Of a DNA stretch of 64,000 nt, positions 36,386-44,173 are shown piece after piece. The stretch comes from Roseobacter weihaiensis (GTDB lineage: Bacteria; Pseudomonadota; Alphaproteobacteria; Rhodobacterales; Rhodobacteraceae), in the NCBI RefSeq assembly GCF_020622345.1, contig NZ_JACNMO010000001.1, positions 248,001-312,000 on the forward strand, written 5' to 3'. Position 1 is the stretch's first letter. Each line of letters begins with the position of its first letter. The translations under genes were made by a program, and so were the position numbers. The notes under the pieces are model-generated. The model saw nothing but the letters and a program-made list of their open reading frames with translations. It was not told the origin of the DNA and made no database searches.

Positions 36386-37117
36386 ATGCCCGCCACCACA
36401 CCCAAAACACAAACCCCCCGTTCTGCCTTCTGGAAGGGGGTCAAAGACGGTGGCCCCTTCGTCCTCGTGGTCGGTCCGTTTGCGCTGCTCTTTGGCGTGC
36501 TGGCCACTGAGGCTGGGCTGAACGTCTTTGAAACACTTGCTTTTTCGATTGCCGTGATCGCCGGAGCCGCCCAGTTCACAGCCTTGCAGTTGCTGGTTGA
36601 AGACACGCCGACCGTGATTGTTCTGGCCTCGGCGCTGGCGGTGAACCTGCGCATGGCGATGTATTCAGCCTCGCTGACGCCCTATCTGGGCGCGGCTCCC
36701 CTGTGGCAGCGCGCGATGGCGGCCTATTTTACCCTCGATCAGTCCTATGCCTGCTCGATCATGCAGTTCGAGGCAAAACCACAAATGACCGTTCCCGCGC
36801 GTATGGCCTACTTTTTTGGCACCGTCGCGCCTGTGGCCCCCGCCTGGTACGTCTTTACCTTTGTGGGGGCGGCGATCGGAACACGGGTGCCCGAAAGCTG
36901 GGCGCTTGATTTTGCGCTCCCGATCACCTTTCTGGCGTTGCTGGCGCCGATGTTGCGTACCCCTGCGCATCTGATCGCGGCCTTTGTGTCGATTGTGGTC
37001 AGCCTGCTGGCAGCGGGTGTTCCCTATTCGCTCGGCCTGCTGATCGCGGGTGTGATCGCGATGATGGCAGGTGCGCAGGCCGAAGTGATCATTGAGCGCC
37101 GAAAGGCCGGATCATGA
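36386..37117 (+). CDS. azlC: AzlC-family branched-chain amino acid exporter subunit
   Basis: 243 residues from ATG 36386 (MPATTPKTQTPRSAFWKGV). Several hydrophobic helices run through the chain, with the family signature AGAAQFTALQLL and NLRMAMYSASLTPYLG. AzlC and AzlD form an inner-membrane exporter of branched-chain amino acids or analogues. No ribosome site is visible; TATAAA ends only seven bases before the start, which would fit a leaderless mRNA. It diverges from fdhD with 49 bases between starts and overlaps azlD by four bases. Confidence 0.9.
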   Translation: MPATTPKTQTPRSAFWKGVKDGGPFVLVVGPFALLFGVLATEAGLNVFETLAFSIAVIAGAAQFTALQLLVEDTPTVIVLASALAVNLRMAMYSASLTPYLGAAPLWQRAMAAYFTLDQSYACSIMQFEAKPQMTVPARMAYFFGTVAPVAPAWYVFTFVGAAIGTRVPESWALDFALPITFLALLAPMLRTPAHLIAAFVSIVVSLLAAGVPYSLGLLIAGVIAMMAGAQAEVIIERRKAGS

Positions 37118-37440
37118 TCGAGACATACAAGCTCTGGATCGTCATCATCGGGTTGGGGGTGGGCAGCTACCTGTTGCGCTTTGCCTTTATCGGCTTCGTG
37201 GGCAACCGCCCGATCCCCGATTGGATGCGCCGCCATCTGCGCTACACGGCAGTCGCAATTCTGCCCGCACTCGTGGCCCCCCAGGTGGCCTGGCCCGCCG
37301 CAACCGGTGGAGACCTGGACCTGCCGCGCCTTGCCGCAGCCACGGCGACACTCGCCGTCGGTTTGGTGACACGGAATGTCTTTGCCGCCATTTTTGCCGG
37401 TGCCGGAACGCTTTACCTGCTGTTGTTCATGCTCGCCTGA
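37114..37440 (+). CDS. azlD: AzlD-family branched-chain amino acid exporter subunit
   Basis: 108 residues with about four membrane helices; the motif GVGSYLLRFAFIGFVGNRP and the terminal hydrophobic segment are typical of AzlD. It forms the small partner of AzlC, and its ATG overlaps the azlC stop (ATGA). The gene converges on a lipoprotein gene with an eight-base gap and no visible terminator. Confidence 0.9.
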   Translation: MIETYKLWIVIIGLGVGSYLLRFAFIGFVGNRPIPDWMRRHLRYTAVAILPALVAPQVAWPAATGGDLDLPRLAAATATLAVGLVTRNVFAAIFAGAGTLYLLLFMLA

Positions 37441-37448
37441 GCAGGGGT

Positions 37449-38045
37449 CTAAATCTCGGCCGCGACCACCCCATCCAACACGTCACCTTCGTCGTTTTCA
37501 TAGTATTTTTCGGTCACGACACCGGACCGTGTCGCGACCTGCTCCATCAGGTTGACCGGAAAGAAGGTCACCCGGATGTCTTCGAATCCGGGTATCTGCC
37601 GCATCAGCGATGAGGTGGCGTTCGTGCAGAACGCGCTGCCGACAGGGCCGTTTGACTGCACCAGTTGCAACGCAATTTCCGCCTGCTGCGCCGAAACTTC
37701 GATCTCTTGCGTGACAACGTGAAAAGTGCTGCGCGCATGGGCACTCTTATAGGCTTTGACCCACCCCGGCGATATACCGTAGAGCACATCGCCCCGTTCT
37801 TTCACACGCGCATGTTTGAAAGACCCTGCGGGGTCAAAAATGACCTGTTGGCTGCCGGAGACGATAAGCGCGGTATGCGCCCCCGCACCCGAAGTGTTGT
37901 TCACAACCGTCACGAGGGTCAGTTTGGGCACCCCCTCTGGCACGTAGGCCGCAGCACGCGCCTGCGCCACACTCACATCATCGGCGGAGCGTACGGCACA
38001 TCCGGCAAGGGCCGCTAACATGGCCAGAATAAGGAAAAAACGCAT
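37449..38045 (-). CDS. Predicted lipoprotein of unknown function
   Basis: 198 residues from ATG 38045. The signal peptide MRFFLILAMLAALAGC ends in lipobox LAGC (Cys16), so the mature protein is lipid-anchored in the envelope. The remainder is a compact globular domain of about 170 residues with VVNNTSGAGAHTALIVSGS and QQVIFDPAGSFKHARV, which reads like a papain-like or NlpC-type fold start, but no Cys-His-Asp set can be identified with confidence. A TTG three bases upstream is an alternative start. The downstream neighbour in transcription direction is azlD, on the opposite strand. Confidence 0.72.
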   Translation of the reverse strand: MRFFLILAMLAALAGCAVRSADDVSVAQARAAAYVPEGVPKLTLVTVVNNTSGAGAHTALIVSGSQQVIFDPAGSFKHARVKERGDVLYGISPGWVKAYKSAHARSTFHVVTQEIEVSAQQAEIALQLVQSNGPVGSAFCTNATSSLMRQIPGFEDIRVTFFPVNLMEQVATRSGVVTEKYYENDEGDVLDGVVAAEI

Positions 38046-38070
38046 CAAAGGGAGCTGAGCAACTTCACCC

Positions 38071-38205
38071 TCAGGTGATAAAGATCGCCATCAGGATGAT
38101 CAGTACGATAATCGCGATAACCGTACGCATGGTCCACCGCATGAAACCGTCAAAGGTCTTTTCTTGCGCTTTGACGTCCATATCACCGTGTTTGTGTTCT
38201 GCCAT
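38071..38205 (-). CDS. aa3-type cytochrome c oxidase subunit IV
   Basis: 44 residues, below the usual gene-calling limit. ATG 38205 lies ten bases after AAGGA. The peptide begins MAEHKHGDMDVKAQEKTFDG, has FMRWTMRTV, and ends in a single membrane helix (VIAIIVLIILMAIF); this is the short helix subunit found in alphaproteobacterial aa3 oxidases. It contacts the catalytic core in the inner membrane and is not essential for activity in known cases. It lies alone, not next to the ctaCDE genes, which is usual. Confidence 0.9.
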   Translation of the reverse strand: MAEHKHGDMDVKAQEKTFDGFMRWTMRTVIAIIVLIILMAIFIT

Positions 38206-38350
38206 TGCCGCAGGTCCTTTTCTTGCACGTGGTCTTAGCCCTAATGGATTCGGCTGCCCATGTCACGTCATCGCATTGCACCTGCTACCAAATAACTCAA
38301 TGCGTATCATGTTACAGATGACAGGAGGCTTGCCGCCGCCCCCTTTCAGA

Positions 38351-38812
38351 TCAGCTCTCCGTGTCCAGATCCTGCGCAAGACGAAACCCGATCCGCGTCG
38401 GTTCCGGCTTTTCGGCAGGCTTTGCAGTGGCGCGCAGCAGCACGTTCAGCTGACTGACATGCTGTATCATCTGCGTGCGGCTGCCGGTCCCGTCGATCCC
38501 GTAAAACGTCACGATGTCCGGATCGAAATACCCCATGCCCTCGATGCGCAGCACGCCCGCATCGCCACCGGTAAACCCCATGGCGACCTCTTGCGTACTG
38601 TCGAGCTGTTCCTCGAAGTTTTTCAGGTACAGGATAATCCGCTCATAGGCCCACTGTGCGGGCGATTTCTCCTTGGCCGGATCAGGCCGCATGGATTTGG
38701 GCAGCGGTTGCGCCCCGGCGTTTTTCGTCTTGGGGTCCGCATGCACCTCATGAAGCCCGGCCAGCGCGGCCGCCTCGACGGCTTCGGCAGCTGTCTCTAT
38801 GCTCTCGCCCAT
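38351..38812 (-). CDS. Conserved hypothetical protein (possible DUF6173)
   Basis: 153 residues. A flexible charged N-terminus (about 1-50) is followed by a compact domain with SPAQWAYERIILYLKNFEEQ and DIVTFYGIDGTGSRTQMIQH. I recall a family of this pattern (DUF6173) but cannot verify it; the function is unknown. It ends the operon of acyl-CoA dehydrogenase and MBL hydrolase: its start is three bases after the hydrolase stop. The region 38206-38350 downstream shows no gene. Confidence 0.65.
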   Translation of the reverse strand: MGESIETAAEAVEAAALAGLHEVHADPKTKNAGAQPLPKSMRPDPAKEKSPAQWAYERIILYLKNFEEQLDSTQEVAMGFTGGDAGVLRIEGMGYFDPDIVTFYGIDGTGSRTQMIQHVSQLNVLLRATAKPAEKPEPTRIGFRLAQDLDTES

Positions 38813-38815
38813 CGC

Positions 38816-39862
38816 TTACTCCTTGCGTTGGTAGACCCAAGCACCATCGCGTCCCCTGTCCCGTGTCGCAAGCCCCGCCTGGTAAAGGTGGCTGAGATGT
38901 GCCACCGCCTCGACCAGGGCCAGACCATATTCCGCCTCGCCGATGGACCGCTTGAAGAGCGGGGCAAAACACTCCCCCGCAGATTTTGGCGTGTCGATGA
39001 AGGCCAACAGCCTTTTCAGCGCACCATGATGGTTCTCGATCAGCTGGCGCAGGCGCATGGGCAGGCCGGTAAACGGCAGCTTGTGTCCCCCGAGTACCAG
39101 ATGATCGGCGCGCGCGAGACCGGCAAAGCGCTCGCAGCTTTCCAGCCAGTCGCCAATCGGATCGGCCATCGGCTCGGTCGCATAAACGCCGATGTTCGGA
39201 CTGATCGACGGCAGGATCTGATCGCCCGCCAGCACCAGATTGTCATCGCGGCTCCAAAAGGTGGCATGTTCGGGCGCATGCCCGTTCCCGGTGTGTATGT
39301 CCCAGGTGCGGCCGCCCATCGCGATGCTGTCCCCCTGACGCAGGCGGGTATATCCCAGCGGCATCGGCGCCACCATATCGGCGAAATTGAACGGGCGCTC
39401 GTCCCGGCGGCGGGCCAGGACATCCGCCGCCATGCCCGCGCTTTGATAGAAGGCGATCGTTTCGGGCGCGGGACGTTCCTGGTCGTCGAGGGTCAGCATC
39501 CGTGCAAAAAGCCAGGCCGTGCGGGTTGTGAGCAGTTCCGCCCCGAACTCGGCCTGCAGCCAGCCGGCCAGCCCGACGTGATCGGGGTGATGGTGAGTGA
39601 CAATGACCCGCTCGACCGGACGGCGCTGCAAAGGCCCCTGCATCAACGTTTTCCAGATCGCCCTCGTCCGTTTTGAGGCAAAGCCGGTATCGATCACCGT
39701 CCAGCCGGTGCCCTCGTCAAGCGCGTAGATATTGACGTGATCCAGCTTCATCGGGAGCGGCAGGCGCATCCACAGCACACCGGGTGCCACCTCGATAGCC
39801 TCCCCTTCGGCCGGGGCCGTGTCCCAGGGATATCTCAGGCCTTCGGGAGGTTGGTCTTTCAT
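38816..39862 (-). CDS. Metallo-beta-lactamase-fold hydrolase
   Basis: 348 residues. The zinc motif THHHPDHVG is at about residues 88-96, with the later His in NGHAPEH and Asp in LAGDQIL. A C-terminal helical segment follows, as in the larger MBL hydrolases acting on thioesters or similar. The substrate is unknown. Its start codon shares one base with the acyl-CoA dehydrogenase stop (TAATG), so the two are translationally coupled and the hydrolase may act in acyl-CoA metabolism, for example as a thioesterase (inference). Confidence 0.85.
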   Translation of the reverse strand: MKDQPPEGLRYPWDTAPAEGEAIEVAPGVLWMRLPLPMKLDHVNIYALDEGTGWTVIDTGFASKRTRAIWKTLMQGPLQRRPVERVIVTHHHPDHVGLAGWLQAEFGAELLTTRTAWLFARMLTLDDQERPAPETIAFYQSAGMAADVLARRRDERPFNFADMVAPMPLGYTRLRQGDSIAMGGRTWDIHTGNGHAPEHATFWSRDDNLVLAGDQILPSISPNIGVYATEPMADPIGDWLESCERFAGLARADHLVLGGHKLPFTGLPMRLRQLIENHHGALKRLLAFIDTPKSAGECFAPLFKRSIGEAEYGLALVEAVAHLSHLYQAGLATRDRGRDGAWVYQRKE

Positions 39863-41580
39863 TACGCCGCCAGCTCATCTGGGCTCAGGCTGTACAAATC
39901 CTCCGCGCCGGCCTGGGCATGAACCAGCAATGCCGCATGTTCCGGCAGAAGACGCAGGATATAGGACCGTGCAAGGGCTTCGCGCGCTGTCCCCGGTGCC
40001 ACAATCGCGGCTTTCAGATGCAGATAACCACCCAGAATGCGGGCAAAAGCGCGCAGATAGGGGGCGGCTCCGGCAAACCGCACCGTCATGTCCTCCTGTG
40101 CGGCAACCCACTCAGTCCCTTCGCGCAGACTCTCCGTGGCTTGCCAGAGCGGCTCTGCGAGATCCGGGAACATGTCTTTGGCCGTTTCCGCGAAAGCTTC
40201 GATTTCGTCCAGCAGGCGGTGGGCGGCCTCGCCCCCGTCCATCATTTTCCGCCCGACCAGATCCATCGCCTGAATACCATTGGTACCTTCGTAGATTGCG
40301 GTCACGCGCACGTCCCGACTGAATTGCGCGGCCCCCGTCTCTTCGATAAAACCCATGCCGCCATGCACCTGTACCCCCAACTCGGACACTGCGATGCCCG
40401 TCTCGCTGCCAAAAGCCTTTGCAATGGGCGTCAGCAGGGCCGCCCGCGCCTGCCAGTCCAAACTGCCGGTTGCGCGCGCCATATCAATCGCCACCGCACA
40501 GCTCAGCCCGATACTGCGGGCGGCAAATATATCCGCCTTCATCGTCGTGAGCATGCGCCGTACATCGGCGTGATCAATGATCGCCCCCGTGACCGTACCT
40601 TCCGGAGCCGTACGGCCCTGCTTGCGGTCCATCGCATAGGCCAGCGCGTGCTGATAGGCAGCCTCGGCCACGCCCGTGCCTTGCGCACCGACCCCCAGAC
40701 GAGCGTTATTCATCATCGTGAACATCGCGGCCATGCCACCCTGCTTTTCACCCACCAGCCAACCCGTAGCTCCGTCATACTGCATCACCGCGGTGGGGGA
40801 GCCGTGCAGACCCAGCTTGTGTTCCAGGCTGACCACCTTGACGGTATTGGCCGGACCGAGGGTGCCATCGGGGTTGGGCAGACGCTTGGGCACCAGAAAC
40901 AGGCTGATGCCTTTGGTCCCCAGCGGTGCACCGGGCAGGCGGGCGAGGACAAGGTGGCAGATGTTGTCCGTCACGTCGTGATCGCCCCAGCTGATATAGA
41001 TTTTCTGGCCCGTGATCGCATAGGTCCCGTCGCCCTTGTCTTCCGCCTTGGTGCTCAACGCTCCAACATCGGACCCGGCCTGTGGTTCGGTCAGGTTCAT
41101 CGTGGCGCTCCACTCCCCTGAAATCAGCCTGGGCAGATAAAGATCCTTGATCTCATCGCTGGCGTGGTGTTCCAACGCCTCGATCTGGCCCTGGCTCATC
41201 AGCGGGGCGATCTGAAGCGAGAGGCAAGCCCCGCTCATCATTTCATTCACGGCACTGGCAACGGTGATCGGCAATCCCAGGCCGCCATAAGCGGGGTCGG
41301 CAGACATGCCGACCCAACCGCCCTCAGCGATCGCCTTCCACCCGGCATCAAAGCCGGGCGAGGTGCGGACCACCCCGTTTTCGAGGGTCGCAGGATGCAG
41401 ATCACCGATCCGGTGCAAAGGGGCCAACACCTCGTCACAGAGCTTGCCCGCCTCGGTCAGGATCGCCCGTGTCAGGTCACGGCTGGCGTCGGCAAACCGG
41501 TCAGTCTGGCGCAGTTGTTCCACCCCGACCACATGTTCGATCAGAAAGGAAAAGTCATCGACCGGCGCATGGTAAGGCAT
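39862..41580 (-). CDS. Acyl-CoA dehydrogenase (large, C-terminal-domain type)
   Basis: 572 residues, longer than the classical 380-400 because of a C-terminal extension (about 470-572) found in the subfamily that includes DmdC. FAD-binding segments are MNLTEPQAGSDVGALSTKA and WGDHDVTDNICHLVLAR; the catalytic Glu is in AIYEGTNGIQAMDL. It oxidises an acyl-CoA to the enoyl-CoA and passes electrons to ETF and ETF-QO (27890-29539). In marine roseobacters one member acts on methylmercaptopropionyl-CoA, but several paralogues exist per genome, so the substrate is not assigned. It heads a three-gene operon. Confidence 0.9.
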   Translation of the reverse strand: MPYHAPVDDFSFLIEHVVGVEQLRQTDRFADASRDLTRAILTEAGKLCDEVLAPLHRIGDLHPATLENGVVRTSPGFDAGWKAIAEGGWVGMSADPAYGGLGLPITVASAVNEMMSGACLSLQIAPLMSQGQIEALEHHASDEIKDLYLPRLISGEWSATMNLTEPQAGSDVGALSTKAEDKGDGTYAITGQKIYISWGDHDVTDNICHLVLARLPGAPLGTKGISLFLVPKRLPNPDGTLGPANTVKVVSLEHKLGLHGSPTAVMQYDGATGWLVGEKQGGMAAMFTMMNNARLGVGAQGTGVAEAAYQHALAYAMDRKQGRTAPEGTVTGAIIDHADVRRMLTTMKADIFAARSIGLSCAVAIDMARATGSLDWQARAALLTPIAKAFGSETGIAVSELGVQVHGGMGFIEETGAAQFSRDVRVTAIYEGTNGIQAMDLVGRKMMDGGEAAHRLLDEIEAFAETAKDMFPDLAEPLWQATESLREGTEWVAAQEDMTVRFAGAAPYLRAFARILGGYLHLKAAIVAPGTAREALARSYILRLLPEHAALLVHAQAGAEDLYSLSPDELAA

Positions 41581-41705
41581 TTCAAACTCCCCCTGAATAC
41601 GGGCATCGCCTTGGCAAGGGCGGCCACAGCTTGTAGATGCTGACGCACAGCATGGGGTGCAATACCCCGCTCAGCAACAAAAACGCGGCGTCACAGGTTC
41701 CCACG

Positions 41706-42644
41706 ATGGCTCAAGACCCTCTGATTTTGTCGGCACAGCCTGCCGGCATCCAAAAGGCAGCGGCCCTTTTGGCGCAGGGGGCGCTGGTCGCATTCCCAAC
41801 CGAAACAGTCTACGGTCTTGGGGCGGATGCGCGCAACGGGCGGGCGGTGGCCGCGATCTTTGAAGCCAAGGGACGGCCCAGTTTCAACCCGCTGATCGTG
41901 CATGTACCAAACGTCGAAGCCGCCAAAGCTCTTTGCATCTGGTCGGACGCCGCGGAAGGCCTGGCCATGCATTTCTGGCCCGGCCCGCTCAGCATGGTGC
42001 TGCCGCTGCGCGCAGATCATGGCCTGTCGTCGCTGGTGACCGCAGGCTTGCCGACCGTGGCATTACGCGTGCCCGCCCACCCGGCGGCACAGGCCCTCTT
42101 GCAGCGTTTTGCCGGGCCGGTGGCTGCGCCTTCCGCCAACCCCTCGGGGCGCATCAGCCCGACGACGGCAGCGCATGTGCAAGAAGACCTTGGGTCAAAG
42201 GTGGCGGCCATCATCGATGACGGCCCCTGCCCCGTCGGGCTGGAGAGTACGATCGTGGGGCTCGATGGTGTCCCGCGTCTGCTGAGACCCGGCGGTGTCC
42301 CTGCAGAGGACATTCAGGCGGCCCTGGGCGCTGACCTTCTGGCATCAGAAGATGGCATTGTCTCTGCACCAGGGCAATTGTTGTCACACTATGCACCCCG
42401 CGCCGCGGTCCGGCTGAATGCAGCGCAAAAGACCCCTGATGAGGTGTTTCTGGGATTTGGCGATATTGCCTGCGATCTCAACCTGTCACCCTCGGCTGAC
42501 CTGAAAGAGGCCGCCGCGAACCTGTTTGAGTATCTGCACCGGTTGGACCGGACCGGCCGGCCAATTGCCGTTGCGCCGGTGCCCGCGCGGGGTCTTGGCA
42601 CTGCAATCAATGATCGTCTCAGGCGTGCCGCCGCCCCGCGGTGA
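41706..42644 (+). CDS. Threonylcarbamoyl-AMP synthase (Sua5/YrdC type)
   Basis: 312 residues from ATG 41706. An N-terminal YrdC domain (about 1-205) carries FPTETVYGLGADA and KGRPSFNPLIVHV, and a C-terminal Sua5 domain completes the chain. It makes L-threonylcarbamoyladenylate for the t6A modification of ANN-decoding tRNAs. A longer upstream frame was rejected because it starts without a ribosome site. It diverges from the acyl-CoA dehydrogenase and converges on yqgE, with 20 bases between stops. Confidence 0.93.
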   Translation: MAQDPLILSAQPAGIQKAAALLAQGALVAFPTETVYGLGADARNGRAVAAIFEAKGRPSFNPLIVHVPNVEAAKALCIWSDAAEGLAMHFWPGPLSMVLPLRADHGLSSLVTAGLPTVALRVPAHPAAQALLQRFAGPVAAPSANPSGRISPTTAAHVQEDLGSKVAAIIDDGPCPVGLESTIVGLDGVPRLLRPGGVPAEDIQAALGADLLASEDGIVSAPGQLLSHYAPRAAVRLNAAQKTPDEVFLGFGDIACDLNLSPSADLKEAAANLFEYLHRLDRTGRPIAVAPVPARGLGTAINDRLRRAAAPR

Positions 42645-42664
42645 CGCCATACCAGCGGTGGGGG

Positions 42665-43225
42665 TCAGGCGTTCCCTGCCGTCGGGGACAGGCCCAACGG
42701 GTCCACGCCCAGGCTTTCCAGAGCCGCCGACCATTTCTGTGCCGCGGGCACCTGAAAGATCAGGTTGGCGGCGGCATCAGCGGTCAACCAGCCGTTCTGT
42801 GCGATCTCGCTCTCAAGCTGGCCGGGCCCCCAGCCTGCGTATCCCAACATCATGAGCGCATGCTCAGGGCCCTTTCCGGCGGCGATCTCCTCCAGGATAT
42901 CCAGGGTTGCGGTCATGCCGAACGCATTGCCCACCTTCAGCGTGTGCAGGCTGGAGAGATAATCAATCGAGTGCAGAACGAATCCCCGACCGGTTTCAAC
43001 CGGTCCGCCGAAATGCACCGGCATCTCGCTCGTTTCGCCGGACGCGGAGATATCAAGCTGGTCCAGTACATCGCTCATGCGGATCTCTTTATTGGGCTTG
43101 TTCACAATCAGACCCATGGCGCCCTTTTCGGAATGCGCACAGAGCAGCACCACGGAATGCTCGAACCGCGGATCCCCCATGGAGGGCATTGCCACCAGCA
43201 GTTTACCTTCCAGATCCAATACCAT
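42665..43225 (-). CDS. YqgE/AlgH family protein
   Basis: 186 residues from ATG 43225 ([20 protein letters not shown]). The family motifs [36 protein letters not shown] and [14 protein letters not shown] are complete. The biochemical role of YqgE proteins is not established. GGGGA lies very near the ATG; TTG 43219, two codons on, has better spacing. Much longer upstream frames run into the diverging DsbD-like gene and were rejected. Confidence 0.92.
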   Translation of the reverse strand: MVLDLEGKLLVAMPSMGDPRFEHSVVLLCAHSEKGAMGLIVNKPNKEIRMSDVLDQLDISASGETSEMPVHFGGPVETGRGFVLHSIDYLSSLHTLKVGNAFGMTATLDILEEIAAGKGPEHALMMLGYAGWGPGQLESEIAQNGWLTADAAANLIFQVPAAQKWSAALESLGVDPLGLSPTAGNA

Positions 43226-43366
43226 TTCCCCGGAACACTGATTGTTAGGCCTTCGAGCATGGCGCGCCCGCAGGTCGGGCGCAAGGCTAAAGCCACAGCA
43301 TCGGTCGAAACATGCCTGACCGGATCGTGACTTGGCTTTTGCGGGAACCTGTCGCATAGAAATACC

Positions 43367-44173
43367 ATGAGAAAACTGCTTTGCTCCGCTGCCCTCTGCA
43401 CCTCTTTCAGCCTGCCTGTTGTCGCACAGGACCATTTTGAAATGCCGGTGACGGCAGATGTCCTGCCCGGCTGGGTCCAGGCTGACGGCAGCCGGATGGC
43501 CGCCTTGCGACTGACACTGGCACCGGGTTGGAAGACCTATTGGCGCGCGCCCGGAGACGCTGGCATTCCGCCGCAATTTGACTGGTCCCGGTCGAAAAAC
43601 CTTGAGGCGACGTCCATCAGCTGGCCGGCCCCCAAGGTCTTTGACCAGAATGGCATGCGCTCGGTCGGATATGAGGACACGCTGGTGATCCCGGTACGCA
43701 TCGATCCTGCGCGCGACGGAGAACCGATACACCTGCGCGCAAAAATGGCCCTCGGGATCTGTTCGGATATCTGCATCCCGCATGAGCTTGAATTTGATGC
43801 AGAGATCGACGGCGACACGCTGACGCCGACACCGGCGATTGCCGCCGCCCTTGCGCAGCGGCCCTACAGCGCCTCTGAGGCTGGCGTCCGGGCCGCCGAG
43901 TGCAACATCAGCCCGACCGCAGATGGTCTGCAGATTGAGGCGCGCGTGACGATGCCCTCGGCAGGGGGCAAGGAATATGTCGTGATCGAACCGGGCCTCG
44001 GTGATATCTGGGTCAGTGAAGCCAAGACCAAACGAGAAGGCGGCGCGGTGATTGCGACCTCCGAGATGATCAACGTTCAGGGCGGGCCTATTGCGCTCGA
44101 TCGCTCGGCGATCCGGATCACGGTGCTGGGCAGCAAACATGCGGTCGATATTCGGGGCTGTTCGTCGCGCTAG
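43367..44173 (+). CDS. Secreted DsbD-alpha-like thiol protein
   Basis: 268 residues. Residues 1-20 are a signal peptide ([20 protein letters not shown]). The domain that follows (about 21-150) resembles the N-terminal periplasmic domain of DsbD, with the characteristic [17 protein letters not shown] and a pair of cysteines in [11 protein letters not shown]. No membrane thioredoxin-transport domain follows, so this is a free periplasmic domain, possibly for copper or cytochrome maturation. A partner carrying the transmembrane part must be elsewhere. The 3' end overlaps the converging RND gene by four bases. Confidence 0.85.
   Translation: MRKLLCSAALCTSFSLPVVAQDHFEMPVTADVLPGWVQADGSRMAALRLTLAPGWKTYWRAPGDAGIPPQFDWSRSKNLEATSISWPAPKVFDQNGMRSVGYEDTLVIPVRIDPARDGEPIHLRAKMALGICSDICIPHELEFDAEIDGDTLTPTPAIAAALAQRPYSASEAGVRAAECNISPTADGLQIEARVTMPSAGGKEYVVIEPGLGDIWVSEAKTKREGGAVIATSEMINVQGGPIALDRSAIRITVLGSKHAVDIRGCSSR

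Noticed and set aside
39862-41580. Assignment of this acyl-CoA dehydrogenase as DmdC
   Set aside because: The subfamily has several paralogues per genome with different substrates; the sequence alone does not separate them by eye.
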